This document shows positions 31,290-40,779 of a stretch of 54,073 nt of DNA, piece by piece; position 1 is the first letter of the stretch; every line of letters begins with the position of its first letter. The stretch comes from Martensiomyces pterosporus. Taxonomy: Eukaryota; Kickxellomycota; Kickxellomycetes; Kickxellales; Kickxellaceae. The position numbers and the translations under genes were made by a program. The stretch covers positions 145,560 through 199,632 of the forward strand of contig MU603948.1 of the NCBI GenBank assembly GCA_025201845.1, in the 5' to 3' direction. The notes below the pieces were generated by a model. That model was not told where the DNA came from, searched no databases, and was given only the letters and a program-made list of their open reading frames with translations.

Positions 31290-34200
31290 ATGGCCGACGA
31301 CAAGTCAAATGGTGACGATTCTGCCGGCACAGTGTCGACGTTTGTTTCGTCTCTGGCGTTCAACATTGTAGTCGCCGCAGCCATATTCATCGCATTCAGC
31401 ATTCTGCGCTCTCACTTCAAACGCGTCTACGCACCCAGAACCTATGCAGTTGAGCAGCAGTAAGTAAAACACAGCTGGCAATCTGCGCCAATGCCCCGTG
31501 TGTACTCACGAAGAAGCAGGAGTGCACAGTGCTCCAAATCCTTCCTGGGGTGGACAGAATTGCATATGCAGCATGCGACAAGCACGGACAGATGCAGGTC
31601 AGATGCCCTTGTATTTTGCGAGGAGAAATGCGCTAAATCTGCAGCGCATGTGTTTTCGACAATATTGGATGTGTAGCAAGCGCTCTCCAGCCATTGGCCG
31701 CGGCTTGTTTGCATGGATACCGGCGGTTCTCAGCGTTCCCGACGACCAAATCATCCAGCGCGTCGGTCTGGATACATACATGTTCCTGCGCAGCATGCGA
31801 GCCATGTTTATCATGTTCACCGTACTCAGCCTGCTCTCTGTGGTGACCATCCTGCCTGCCAACATCACTGGGGGCAACAACATAGGGGGCCTCGATCGCC
31901 TGTCGATGGGTAATGTCGAGCCACAGAGCGGCAAGCTGTGGATCCACATCGTCTTCTTTATGGTGTTTGTTGCTTGGGTCATGGCCAACATCTTTGGCGA
32001 GCTCAAGGTTTACACGCGTCTGCGCATGTGGTGGCTTACCAATCCCGAGCACACGAGGAATATTGGTGCATCTACTGTGCTCGTCTCTTCTCTGCCCGAC
32101 AACTTGGTTGACCAGGACGACAAGCTCAACTCGATGTTCAGCATGTTCCCCGGAGGCGTACGCCAGATCATTGTCAACCGCAACGTGTCCGAGTTGGAGG
32201 ACGCCGTCAACGAGCGTGATGCCCGGGTAAAGAAGCTCGAGAACCTGCTGACCAAGTACGCTGTCCAGTGCGAAAAGGCGTACAAAAACTCGGTCAAAAA
32301 GGGCACGGCGTACAAGGAGCCCAAGCGCCCGCTGATGCGCGAGAGCAAGGTTCCATTCAAGGGCCCCAAGATTGACGCCATCACCCACCACTCTACTGAA
32401 ATCGCGAAACTGAACAAGAAGATCGCAGAATTTGACGGAGACTTGCACAAGTTCAAGCGCCAGTCGTCGGCATTCATCCTGTTCAACAAACAGATTGCCG
32501 CACACATGTCTGCACAGACCGTCCTTGACTACAAGCCTTTCTCGATGAACAGCGTGTCCCTTGAAGTCAACCCCGCCGACATCATCTGGAGCAACCTCAA
32601 CATGAATCCCTACGACCGTCGCATGCGCAGCTACATCTCGTTTGGCATTTCTGTTGGGCTGACCATTGCGTGGACGTTGCTCACCGCGTTCCTCACCGCC
32701 TTGGTTGGTGTCAAAAACTTGAGCAAGATCCCTGGGCTTGAAAACATGTCCACCAGCAAATGGCTCGGCTTGTTTACTGGCATCGTCCCTACTGTCCTGA
32801 TGGCTGTCCTCATGTTTTTGCTGCCAATCATCCTGCGCCTGCTCCTGAAGCTGGAGGGAACGCCCAGCATCAGCGAAATCAACCTGCGCCTTCTCCACCG
32901 CTACTACTTTTTCCAGGTGTGGAACGTTTACTTGGTCACCATTTTCTCGTCGTCCATCCTGTCCATCGCCACTGGCTCCATTGGCAACCCCGGCGAGATT
33001 GTCTATCAGATTCAGGCGAACGTTCCCAAGTCGGCCACCACCATCCTGACATACGTTCTGCTGCTGGCATTCACAGGCGCAGCCAAGGAGATTCTGCAGG
33101 CTGTCTCTCTTGCCCTGCGTTATATTCTGCCCATCCTGTTTGCAAAGACACCGCGCGCAATTAGCGATGCTGAGAAGCCGTCCGAGTTTGACTGGGGAAC
33201 CAACATCCCGACTCACTCGCTGATCTTTCTGATGGGCTTCTCGTACTCGTTCATTGCGCCCATCGTCAACTGCTTTGTCGCGGTCTACTTCGGCTTCTTC
33301 TATCTGATCTACAGATACCAGTTTCTGTACGTCTACAACGACGCCAACTGGGTTACTGGCGGGCTGTCGTTCCCCAAGTTCATCAAGCAGATGCTTGTTG
33401 GCGTGTACATTTCTGAGGTCTACATGCTCCTTATGATGGTGGCCAAGTTCCAGAAGAATGCCAACGCCATCCTGCGCATTATATTCTCGGCAGCGATCCT
33501 GGCAGCTACGCTGGCAGCCCACATGTACATCAACGACGCCTACATGCCCATCATCAACTACCTGCCAACTAGGAAGGCTGCCGAGGTCGAGGAAGACCCC
33601 GAGCAGGCCACGAGGTTCCCCGACATTTACGACGACAGCGATTTGGGAAGCGGCAGTGCCAACGCTGATCCATCTCGCGGCTCTGAGCGCAAGATGCGCC
33701 AGCGCATCTACGCCATGTACGGCTCGCTCATTCCTATCAGGCTGATTGACTACGTTCTGCAAAAGATCCCCAGTCTCCTCATCCCGTCAAGATCCCAGAC
33801 CAGCGCTGGGGAGCCAGCTGATGAGGAGAGCAATGCAGTGAGCAATGAGGAGGAAGCACCACCGAAGACCGAGGCATATGCTGGTGATGGATATTTTGGC
33901 AGCGCCAACGAGACCGGAGCATCTGCTATGCCAACTGCCCATCACTACGACTCAGTTGAGCAATGAGGAGGAAGCACCACCGAAGACCGAGGCATATGCT
34001 GGTGATGGATATTTTGGCAGCGCCAACGAGACCGGAGCATCTGCTATGCCAACTGCCCATCACTACGACTCAGTCGGTGTGGAGATACCCACTCTTGCCG
34101 TCCAGTCTGAGAAGCGCGACAGTGCCAATACTAACATCTTCAGCATCGACTCTAACGTGCTTCCTCGCCACAGCGTTGGCAACAGCCAGCTCAGCCCAGC

Positions 34201-34636
34201 AACCGCAATGTTCCCAGATGCTACCGAGCGCAGCATTGTCTCTGCGACTTCGGCATCAAACCTCAGACAGCGCAACGCCAGACCTGTGTCTGTGGCCGAG
34301 TCGACATGGAGCAAGAAGCGGCACAGCATGAACGGCGACCAGCTGCTTGCCACTACGGACGACGACCAGTTGGCCGAGGCGTTCCTGAACCCAGCACTGC
34401 AGGCGAAGGCTGGATGCAGTCTGTGGGTGCCTATGGACAACAACAGACTGTGCTGGGATCTGTACGACGAGGTGCATCGCAACGGCGAGGGCACCATCCA
34501 GGTGATCACGGATGGCACGTGGATCAACGAGAAGTGCAAGGTGGAGGCCGATGTGGATTTCGATTTGGAGGACCTGGAGGAGTACAACGAGGAGCCGAAG
34601 GACACAGATTTGCCAAAAGTGGCGTCCCTTAGTTGA
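31290..34636 (+). CDS. OSCA/CSC1-like (DUF221/RSN1) membrane protein
   Basis: Proposed exons are 31290-31459, 31677-33837 and 33956-34636 (1003 aa). Intron 1 is 217 nt, GTAAGT...GTGTAG, phase 2. Exon 1 encodes the typical N-terminal segment TFVSSLAFNIVVAAAIFIAF and RVYAPRTYA. Exon 2 has GRGLFAWIPAVLSVPDD, the cytosolic PHM7-type domain (residues ~190-360) and the multi-TM RSN1 region. Exon 3 has the C-terminal PHM7_ext-like tail with NRLCWDLYDEV and ITDGTWINEKCKVE. OSCA/TMEM63 proteins are osmo- or mechanosensitive cation channels; yeast relatives are Csc1, Rsn1 and Phm7. Without intron 2 the frame stops at 33964-33966, because a 118-bp segment is tandemly duplicated. Splicing exactly one unit length restores the frame. 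Confidence 0.88.
33838..33955 (+). other. Candidate intron created by the tandem duplication
   Basis: The interval begins GTGAGC and ends ACTCAG and is 118 nt long, the same as the repeat unit. Removing it joins codon GCA to TTG AGC AAT and keeps the second-copy frame through to the C-terminal domain. The mRNA would then carry one copy, with a single Val-to-Leu difference from the inferred unduplicated gene. No strong CTAAC-type branch point is seen in it, which weakens the case. The splice is not shown experimentally. Confidence 0.55.
33839..34074 (+). repeat. Perfect 118-bp tandem duplication inside the OSCA-like gene
   Basis: Copy 1 is 33839-33956 and copy 2 is 33957-34074; they read as identical base by base. 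Each starts TGAGCAATGAGG and ends CACTACGACTCAGT. Because 118 is not a multiple of three, reading through both copies shifts the frame. Only the base before each copy differs (G at 33838, T at 33956). Confidence 0.97.
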
Positions 34637-36230
34637 CCAGCCTGTTTTACTATCGTTCAGCATAGTTTCTTCGTAATTTCAACATGTTTTACCTGAAACC
34701 AGCGTCTTGACTATGGAGGATTGGTAGTTTCCTGCAGCATCTAGTTGGTGAAAAACGTTGTAGTGGAGTGTGTTGTGGATGTCTTGTTCAGTTAGTATGT
34801 TCTCTGGAGCTCTGCACCAAAAGGGCTTGCCCACGACACCAACCCACTCCAATGGCCCGCCTGCTGGCTGGTCTGAAGAGTGGGGTCAGCCCCTCTGCAT
34901 GTTGTGGTGCTTTCTGCTGTTCTGAGCAGCTGTCTGCACTCGCTGGTAGTGCAGTGCGCAGACAGGAACGCGGAATGCTGGTTGCGCACACTTCGGCTGC
35001 ACTGGCAGCCTTCCAGATAGCCTGAAACTGTGCGCTTTCCATCTAGCACCAACAGATTGCCTGGTTGGTCTGGCGTTCCTTAATCGCACTCAAACGTTGG
35101 TGGTTTCAGTGCGGGGTTGACTGCCGCTTTTGGCATAGCCGTCTTCGCCGAGAGCCAGTGTGTCTGTTTGTCACGAAAGGGGCAAGGGGGTAGGAGCCCC
35201 CTGAATGCATGGCATACCCTCCTTTCCCCCTTTCTAGCTTGGCTGTTGCTGTCGTGCAATCGCACAACGGGAGCAATTGCCGTGGGATCTTCTTGTTCTG
35301 TGCAACCATCCACAGTGGGCCAGATGACCAAGGAGCTCGCCTCCTTAGCAGGCAGGTGGGATGACATTTGACTTGACGCAATTGTGTGCGCCAACTCCCG
35401 CTGCTTGAGATAAGCACAAATGTTGCTGGTGTGGGTTCACCTTCCACGCGTAAAAGGGCTGGATGTTGCAAGGAACAACAAATACTGCGTCAGAGGCGCG
35501 CTTGAATGGGGCTGCATATGGCACCGAGTAAGAGGTGCTGGTGCGAGTTCAAGTGCCAATGTCGATATGACTCGGTGCTTTGCCGTCTGTTGGCATGTTT
35601 ACAATGAGCCACGACCGCTCACCCTTGGCAAGGGAGCAGCCCAGGCACAAGCGATGCGCTATCCGCCGCCCCCTTTTTTCGCCTCCCCCTGTTTCGCACG
35701 GATTGCAGTCAGCAGAAGGGCGGCTTGGCTCTGTCCTTCTTGTTGTTGCTGTTGCAGAGCAGATAGCCGTCGGCCAATCATCTCCGGAGCACACCCAGAG
35801 TGAGAACCTTCGCAGCGCCCAAGCTCAAGCAATGCTGTGTGCGAAGGATTTACAAGCCACCCCCTGCCTCCCCCTATTCTCTGCAATATTCCGCCCCCCT
35901 ATCCATGCCCCCCTGAAACGAATCAGCAGCGCTACACAGGGTGATCATAATTTCACGCGGCTGCAAATAGCGGAGGACAGGAGGATTTTTGCTGTCAGTC
36001 GCTTACATCTCCATGACGGCAATTGCGCTCTTTGCGTCTCGCAAAAGGGAGCCGTGGGAGGAGGAGGAAAAAGAGGGGGAGGAGAAATGTTGGAATGGGT
36101 AGAGTGGAGTGCTGGTATAAAAGCAAGTAGCGGCGACCTGAGTGGGTGGTTGGGCAGTTCCTCAACAACCAACACCCCTTTCAAGCACTCGCTTCTCAGC
36201 ACATTTTTCACCAGAAACAAAGCAACCGCC
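34637..36230. other. 1.6-kb gap and CDO1 promoter region
   Basis: No gene is recognised from 34637 to about 35900. Open frames of 60-130 codons on both strands have no detectable domain. The cysteine dioxygenase frame is open upstream to 35580, but that stretch begins with TTG and crosses the TATA box, so it is leader or promoter. Purine-rich GGAGGAGG tracts lie at about 36056-36085. Confidence 0.4.
36116..36123 (+). promoter_or_regulatory. TATA box of CDO1
   Basis: TATAAAAG lies 107 nt upstream of the cysteine dioxygenase ATG. It is the same octamer as at MET6 and pyruvate kinase. Confidence 0.65.
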
Positions 36231-36947
36231 ATGTCCTCTAACTCCTCTTCTTCGCCAGCACTGGCACCTGCTGAACACCCTGTCAGGACCATGCAGGACC
36301 TCATCTCCCGCCTCAACAGCACCTTGGGCAACACCGGGCTGGGCGACGACCTGTCGCGTGTGCACCAAGTCAAGAAGCTCATGCGCGAGTACATCTCGCA
36401 GAGCGACGACTGGTACCAGTACGCCGTCTACCAGGAAGGCACCCGCTACACACGCAACCTGGTTGACGATGGCAACGGCAAGTACAACTTGCTCATCCTT
36501 GTGTGGGGCGAAGGCCAGAGCAGCCCCATCCACGACCACGCCGGCAGCCACTGCATGATGAAGCTGCTTGCTGGCGAGCTCGACGAGGAGCTGTATGCCT
36601 GGCCCACAGAGGAAAGTGTGGAGGGCGAGCAGCTGAGGCTGAAGAGGGTGGCTCCGCTGAAAACGAACAGCGTTGCATACATGCATGACAAGATTGGGCT
36701 CCACCGCATTGGAAACCCGTCCACAAGCAAGAAGGCTGTGTCTCTGCACCTGTATTCGCCGCCCTTTAGCATGTGCAAGACCTTTGACCAGAGCACGGGC
36801 GCTGCTGTGGAGTCCAGCTGCGCTGCTTCGCGCATCACTCCGCCACCATCGGAGACGCCCTCCTCTTCAATCTACACCTGTGCCGCATCGTTTGAGGCTA
36901 CTAGCGGCCCTGGTCTTCAGCCAGGCCATGCAATCACGTCGATTTAA
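36231..36947 (+). CDS. CDO1: Cysteine dioxygenase
   Basis: A 238-aa cupin enzyme that oxidises L-cysteine to cysteine sulfinate using O2 and non-heme Fe(II). The three iron-binding histidines are His101 and His103 (PIHDHAGSH) and His158 (IGLHRIG). Cys108 (in HAGSHCMMKLL) and Tyr175 (SLHLYSPPF) match the pair that forms the Cys-Tyr cofactor in animal CDO. The N-terminal ~15 residues are a Ser/Ala-rich extension. The ~50 residues after SMCKTFDQ are Ser/Pro/Ala-rich and longer than in animals. Budding yeast lacks the gene, but many filamentous and early fungi have it. Single exon; it converges on the cis-prenyltransferase gene. Confidence 0.96.
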   Translation: MSSNSSSSPALAPAEHPVRTMQDLISRLNSTLGNTGLGDDLSRVHQVKKLMREYISQSDDWYQYAVYQEGTRYTRNLVDDGNGKYNLLILVWGEGQSSPIHDHAGSHCMMKLLAGELDEELYAWPTEESVEGEQLRLKRVAPLKTNSVAYMHDKIGLHRIGNPSTSKKAVSLHLYSPPFSMCKTFDQSTGAAVESSCAASRITPPPSETPSSSIYTCAASFEATSGPGLQPGHAITSI

Positions 36948-37034
36948 GCCAGGTGCCACAGCTCATTTCGTCATCCAGCACATACCACAGTACCACCACC
37001 ACATATGACCTTCTGTACTCTACGCATCTATGAG

Positions 37035-37040
37035 AATAAA
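37035..37040 (+). terminator. Polyadenylation hexamer of CDO1
   Basis: AATAAA occurs 87 nt after the CDO1 stop codon, in an AT-rich stretch before the convergent gene. Confidence 0.45.
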
Positions 37041-37116
37041 CAATTCATATTTATAAACAACGGCTGCACATCCAACGCTTGCTCAGTGTATATAATATAG
37101 CATGCATTTATGCTGG

Positions 37117-38097
37117 CTAGCTACAGCATGTGTCGTTGTCAGAGGCCGTTGCACTCTCTGCTGATGCCGCTGCCTTTGAGTCGATTTGGCGCTTGGCGCT
37201 CTTTCGCTTTCTGCTCTCGATGCGCTTGGACGAAAGCTGCCACGACACCAAAATGTAGAGCATGTGGCGGAGCGAGAACTCGGGCCAATACGCATCCACA
37301 AACTGGATGTACGCCATCTTTGACGACTGCCACAGCATAAAGTTGCTGAACCTGATTTGCCCCGACGTTCTAATAAGAATATCCAGGTCAGGTCCTGGAA
37401 TCTGCAGCCGCTCTTCTAGCGCCTTTTCATCGGCCTCGGCAGCCTGCAATTTCCCACTCCCCACATCTTCGACAACAGTGCGGATGGCTGATGAAATCTC
37501 GTCGGTGGCTGAGTACGGGAAGCACACATTCAAGGTCATCCCCTTGTTATCCTTGGTCGTCTCCTCGGCATGCTCAATCGATTCTCTCACATCTGCAGAC
37601 AGCAGCTCCCTGTACCCCACCACACGAATGCGCAGCCCGTGCTTTTGGACCAAGTCGCTCTTGTCCGCCAGTTCGCGCAGCTTGTTTCTGGCCAAGGACA
37701 TCAGGGTGGAGACCTCCTCCGGCGATCTGTTGAAGTTGTTGATGGCAAAGGCGTACACGCTTACATGCCGAACTCCCAGGTCGTTGCACCATCTCAGGAC
37801 GTCTGTGAGCTTGCTGAACCCCGCTACGTGCCCGCTGCTGGCGGCCAGGTGGATCTTGCGCGCAAATCGCCGGTTGCCGTCCATTATGAACGCTATGTGC
37901 TGTGGGATGGGCCCCTGGCGCATTATCCGCACCGCCATGTTCCTGAACAGGGCTGATGCCGAGGTGCATATGGACTGGCAGTGTGCTTTGAGTGGCAAGC
38001 CGCGAGGGGAGGTGCCCGCAAATACGATGTATGAGACTACACTGGCTACCGCAAGCGCGCAGCTGTACCAGACGGACCACGATTCAACCAACGCCAT
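37117..38097 (-). CDS. RER2: Cis-prenyltransferase, dehydrodolichyl diphosphate synthase subunit
   Basis: 326 aa, single exon. It elongates farnesyl diphosphate with isopentenyl units to the dolichol precursor needed for N-glycosylation. The N-terminus has a hydrophobic segment (residues ~8-28), which fits ER association. The catalytic loop HIAFIMDGNRRFAR carries the Mg-binding Asp73. VRHVSVYAFAINNFNRSPEE and DILIRTSGQIRFSNFMLWQS are further family motifs. No C-terminal RxG motif is present, so by analogy with DHDDS/Rer2 it probably works with a Nus1/NgBR partner encoded elsewhere. SRT1 is an alternative paralogue name. The start at 38097 is the first ATG; the frame opens with a TTG 12 nt earlier. 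Confidence 0.93.
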   Translation of the reverse strand: MALVESWSVWYSCALAVASVVSYIVFAGTSPRGLPLKAHCQSICTSASALFRNMAVRIMRQGPIPQHIAFIMDGNRRFARKIHLAASSGHVAGFSKLTDVLRWCNDLGVRHVSVYAFAINNFNRSPEEVSTLMSLARNKLRELADKSDLVQKHGLRIRVVGYRELLSADVRESIEHAEETTKDNKGMTLNVCFPYSATDEISSAIRTVVEDVGSGKLQAAEADEKALEERLQIPGPDLDILIRTSGQIRFSNFMLWQSSKMAYIQFVDAYWPEFSLRHMLYILVSWQLSSKRIESRKRKSAKRQIDSKAAASAESATASDNDTCCS

Positions 38098-38402
38098 TTC
38101 AGCTCCCAATACGACGGCAATCTACGGTGTGAATGAGCGCGAATCCGCTTGCAAATATGGTGCGTGCAAATAAAAAAATAAAAGAAATGTGGATGGGCGC
38201 AAGGTTAATCGGGGCCGTGTGCTGAAGAGAGAAGGCAGTGCGGGTGGTGCCGTCAACAAATCAACAGCCAACAAGTGGAGCCGAGCACAAGAGCATGCCT
38301 GATGCCTACTGACACGTGAATCACGGCTCTAGCCGACTCAACGCGAGCTATTGCTATTTTTCCCACTGTAGTTTGCAGTGTACTTTATTGCTGAGTTTGC
38401 TT
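38098..38402. promoter_or_regulatory. Spacer, cis-prenyltransferase upstream and CSL4 3' flank
   Basis: A 305-bp spacer on the upstream side of the minus-strand prenyltransferase gene. It has CACGTG at 38313-38318 and an A-rich stretch near 38171-38186. No gene is seen. Confidence 0.35.
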
Positions 38403-39002
38403 CTAAAAGGTCTTGGCGCACTTGCGCTTCTCGACAGCCTTCGTCTTCGGGTCTTGCATCTCCTCCCACGAGATCGGGACCATGGTGTTGCCCTCTGCGC
38501 TCTGGGCAAACACCACGCCGTGCTCATTCCTCGTCGTCGCCAAGTAGTACGACCGCTGGTCGCCCAGAGAGATCACCTCAGCACGGATGATGTCGCCTGG
38601 TCTGAACGATGTGATCATCTGCACGAGGTCCTTCTCCGTGGCCCTGATGTCCTGCACGCGGACGATTCCCTGAAAGTCCTCCTGGCACGGGGTCGAGCCG
38701 ACCATCATGATGGCTACCGACGCCGCACGCGGGTTCATGCGCACCACCCGACCCAGTACTTCGCTGCCAATAACGGGGATTGCAAACTTGGCGTTGTCGC
38801 GCTCGACGTACAGTGTGGGCTTTGCTTGCTTGTCTGTCTCTGCATTGTCACTGCTGGCTTCTGTCTCTTTGACTTTTCTTGTCCCGAGGATCGAGGAGTA
38901 GATCATGCCGTTCCGGGTGTATGTTCCGGCCCCCGCATCATACTCCTGTGTGGGACCAAGACGGCGTCCAGGGGTAACCACAGCTGCTTCGACAGACGAC
39001 AT
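38403..39002 (-). CDS. CSL4: Exosome complex component CSL4
   Basis: 199 aa, a cap subunit of the RNA exosome core. The N-terminal domain has VVTPGRRLGPTQEYDAGAGT, the family's 'P-G-x-x-L' opening. A central S1-type RNA-binding domain starts at about residue 75 (PVIGSEVLGRVVRMNPRAAS) and runs through SFRPGDIIRAEVISLGDQRS. The C-terminus WEEMQDPKTKAVEKRKCAK follows the usual Csl4 ending. The ATG at 39002 was chosen because the upstream frame opens at a GTG. Csl4 bridges the core to nuclear and cytoplasmic nucleases. A DIS3L-type exonuclease gene lies about 7 kb away. Confidence 0.93.
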   Translation of the reverse strand: MSSVEAAVVTPGRRLGPTQEYDAGAGTYTRNGMIYSSILGTRKVKETEASSDNAETDKQAKPTLYVERDNAKFAIPVIGSEVLGRVVRMNPRAASVAIMMVGSTPCQEDFQGIVRVQDIRATEKDLVQMITSFRPGDIIRAEVISLGDQRSYYLATTRNEHGVVFAQSAEGNTMVPISWEEMQDPKTKAVEKRKCAKTF

Positions 39003-39141
39003 GCTACTTGATTCGGGCTTGTATTTGGCAAGAGGGGCGAAAGAAAGGGGAAATGCTTGGCCGCACGCCACCTGAAAAATATAATATTAAGTTCAAATAA
39101 ACACCCTGGAGCCGGGCGATTTGTGGGCATCCGTTTCTGAT

Positions 39142-39149
39142 TCACGTGA
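39142..39149. promoter_or_regulatory. Palindromic E-box TCACGTGA
   Basis: This octamer lies in the 153-bp spacer upstream of CSL4. It matches the Cbf1/USF-type site RTCACRTG in core and flanks. Function is inferred from the motif only. Confidence 0.35.
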
Positions 39150-39155
39150 CTGGGT

Positions 39156-39587
39156 CTACTCCTCGTCCCAGTACTTCTTGTCGAAGGATTCGATCAGCTG
39201 AGGCTCGGACTCGCGGAACCGGTACAGCCACGACGTGAACCCGCCAGTGAGCACGTGAATATTCTGGCTGAACAGGGGGTCACTGTCCCCTGCAGACTCC
39301 AGCCTCTGCTGCACAGCCTCGCTGTATATCCGCGCGCTCTTGGGGCCTCTAACCTGCGACAGCGCGCAGTGGAAGACGACTTCGGGCACCTTGGCATACT
39401 TGTCGATAAGCTCCCCGGCGCGGTCGCGGATTTCGTGAGCCGGCACATTGACTGCCCCGGGAATGTGCCCGCCCTTGTAGTCCTCGTCTCTTACGTCGAC
39501 GACCAGGTAGTCGACCCCGGGCCTCTTTGTGGGGTCGCGAACGAGCGTTGCCAGTTGGTCGACTGAAATGCGGCTGGTTGCGGCCAT
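39156..39587 (-). CDS. Cdc25/rhodanese-like phosphatase (Ych1/Ibp1 family)
   Basis: From ATG 39587 this encodes 143 aa, close to yeast Ych1 (148). It is a single rhodanese-fold domain with DYLVVDVRDEDYKGGHIPGA and the active-site loop VVFHCALSQVRGPKSA, in which Cys and Arg of HCxxSxxR are the catalytic residues. HVLTGGFTSWLYRF closes the domain. Relatives are Cdc25-like phosphatases (S. pombe Ibp1, yeast Ych1) and Acr2-type arsenate reductases; which activity applies cannot be told. The frame is open further upstream, and an alternative in-frame ATG at 39722 would add 45 Arg/Ala-rich residues that could be a targeting peptide. That extension overlaps an 80-bp tandem duplication. Confidence 0.88.
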   Translation of the reverse strand: MAATSRISVDQLATLVRDPTKRPGVDYLVVDVRDEDYKGGHIPGAVNVPAHEIRDRAGELIDKYAKVPEVVFHCALSQVRGPKSARIYSEAVQQRLESAGDSDPLFSQNIHVLTGGFTSWLYRFRESEPQLIESFDKKYWDEE

Positions 39588-40016
39588 CTGCGCTGCTGCT
39601 GAGTGGTGTGAAAATAAAGCCTGTTTAGAACGGCAGGAGACAAGAAGCGAGGCTCCGCGCGTGGCTTGCACAGCCCGCGGCCAAATATCCGCTGGACACG
39701 CCAGCAGAGAGCGAGGTGGCATTGAGGAGCCGCTCCGCGCGTGGCTTGCACAGCCCGCGGCCAAATATCCGCTGGACACGCCAGCAGAGAGCGAGGTGGC
39801 ATTGAGGAGCCGGAAAGTATGACGCAGCAAGGATCGTGAAGTGGGGAGAAAAACATCGAAAGCGAGCTGCGGTTCTCGATCAGCATTGGCCTTAAATAGC
39901 GTGGCTAGGTTTCCCACAGATCCCCTGTTGCCTCCTCAACGTTTTTCTCCCCTTGCACAATATCTTTCGTCTAATAGAACGCGTTTTCCGTCTCGCATTA
40001 AGAAGCAACCCAGATC
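39588..40016. promoter_or_regulatory. Divergent region between the Cdc25/Ych1-like gene and HAM1
   Basis: A 429-bp region containing the 80-bp tandem duplication (39652-39811). Minus-strand CTTTATTTTCACACCACTCAG just before 39587 resembles an intron 3' end, so an untranslated or targeting-peptide exon further upstream is possible. Confidence 0.4.
39652..39811. repeat. Perfect 80-bp tandem duplication
   Basis: Copy 1 is 39652-39731 and copy 2 is 39732-39811. Both start GCTCCGCGCGTGG and end GCATTGAGGAGCC, with no difference seen. Each copy holds a minus-strand ATG (39722 and 39802). Only the first is in frame with the Cdc25/Ych1-like protein, since 80 is not a multiple of three. Confidence 0.96.
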
Positions 40017-40595
40017 ATGTCCCTGCGCAAACTCGTCTTTGTCACCGGCAACAAGAACAAGCTCCGCGAGATGCAGGACCTGCTCTCCGGCATCGTCGAT
40101 CTGGAGAACAACCCCGTAGATCTCGAAGAAATCCAGGGAACCACCCAGGAGGTGGCCATCGCCAAGTGCAGGCGTGCCGCTGCGATTATCGGCGGACCCG
40201 TGATTACCGAGGACGTCGGGCTTGGGTTCAACGCGATGAGCGGGCTCCCAGGGCCATACATCAAGTGGTTCCTGAAGGAGCTCAAGCCCGAGGGCCTGTA
40301 CAAGATGCTCAGTGGATTCGAGGACAAGTCTGGGTTTGCCGTGTGCACCGTTGCCTACTGCGAGGGTCCCGGCCACGAGCCGATTTTGTTTGAGGGCGTG
40401 CACCACGGCACTATTGTGGAGCCAAGGGGGCCAGGCGTGTTTGGGTGGAACCCGATCTTTGAGCCGGCGGGACATAAGGAGACGTATGCGGAGATGTCGG
40501 ACGAAACCAAGAACAGGTGCTCACATCGGTTCTTGGCTGTCGAGAAGCTGAAGGCATTCCTCAAGGAGCAGAGCCAGAAGCAGGAGCAGCAATAG
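40017..40595 (+). CDS. HAM1: Inosine triphosphate pyrophosphatase (HAM1)
   Basis: A 192-aa enzyme that hydrolyses ITP, dITP and XTP to the monophosphates and so keeps deaminated purines out of DNA and RNA. The N-terminal nucleotide-binding motif FVTGNKNKLREM, the metal-binding ITEDVGLGFNAMSGLPGPYI, the GVFGWNPIFEP loop and MSDETKN...SHRF are all present. Human and yeast enzymes have Thr-Cys or similar after VED; here it is ITEDVGLGF, a mild variation. The Gln/Glu-rich tail is short. Single exon; 184 bp before SEC12 on the same strand. Confidence 0.96.
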   Translation: MSLRKLVFVTGNKNKLREMQDLLSGIVDLENNPVDLEEIQGTTQEVAIAKCRRAAAIIGGPVITEDVGLGFNAMSGLPGPYIKWFLKELKPEGLYKMLSGFEDKSGFAVCTVAYCEGPGHEPILFEGVHHGTIVEPRGPGVFGWNPIFEPAGHKETYAEMSDETKNRCSHRFLAVEKLKAFLKEQSQKQEQQ

Positions 40596-40779
40596 ACCCG
40601 CCTTGCGTGCATAGACGTCACTAGAATAATGGCTTTTTTTGGTTGGATAACGAGCACTGGCGCTTTTTCCAGCCCACGCCTCCTGATACCTCTTCCTGTT
40701 TTGACGGGGTTTTGCTTTTTTCCTCTCCTTGTCTTTCCTCTTTCACAATAATAGCAGTGCACGGTGCCATAGCTCTGAA

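Noticed and set aside
35580..36230. Upstream extension of the CDO1 frame by 217 codons
   Set aside because: Starts at TTG, crosses the TATA box and lacks gene-like codon use.
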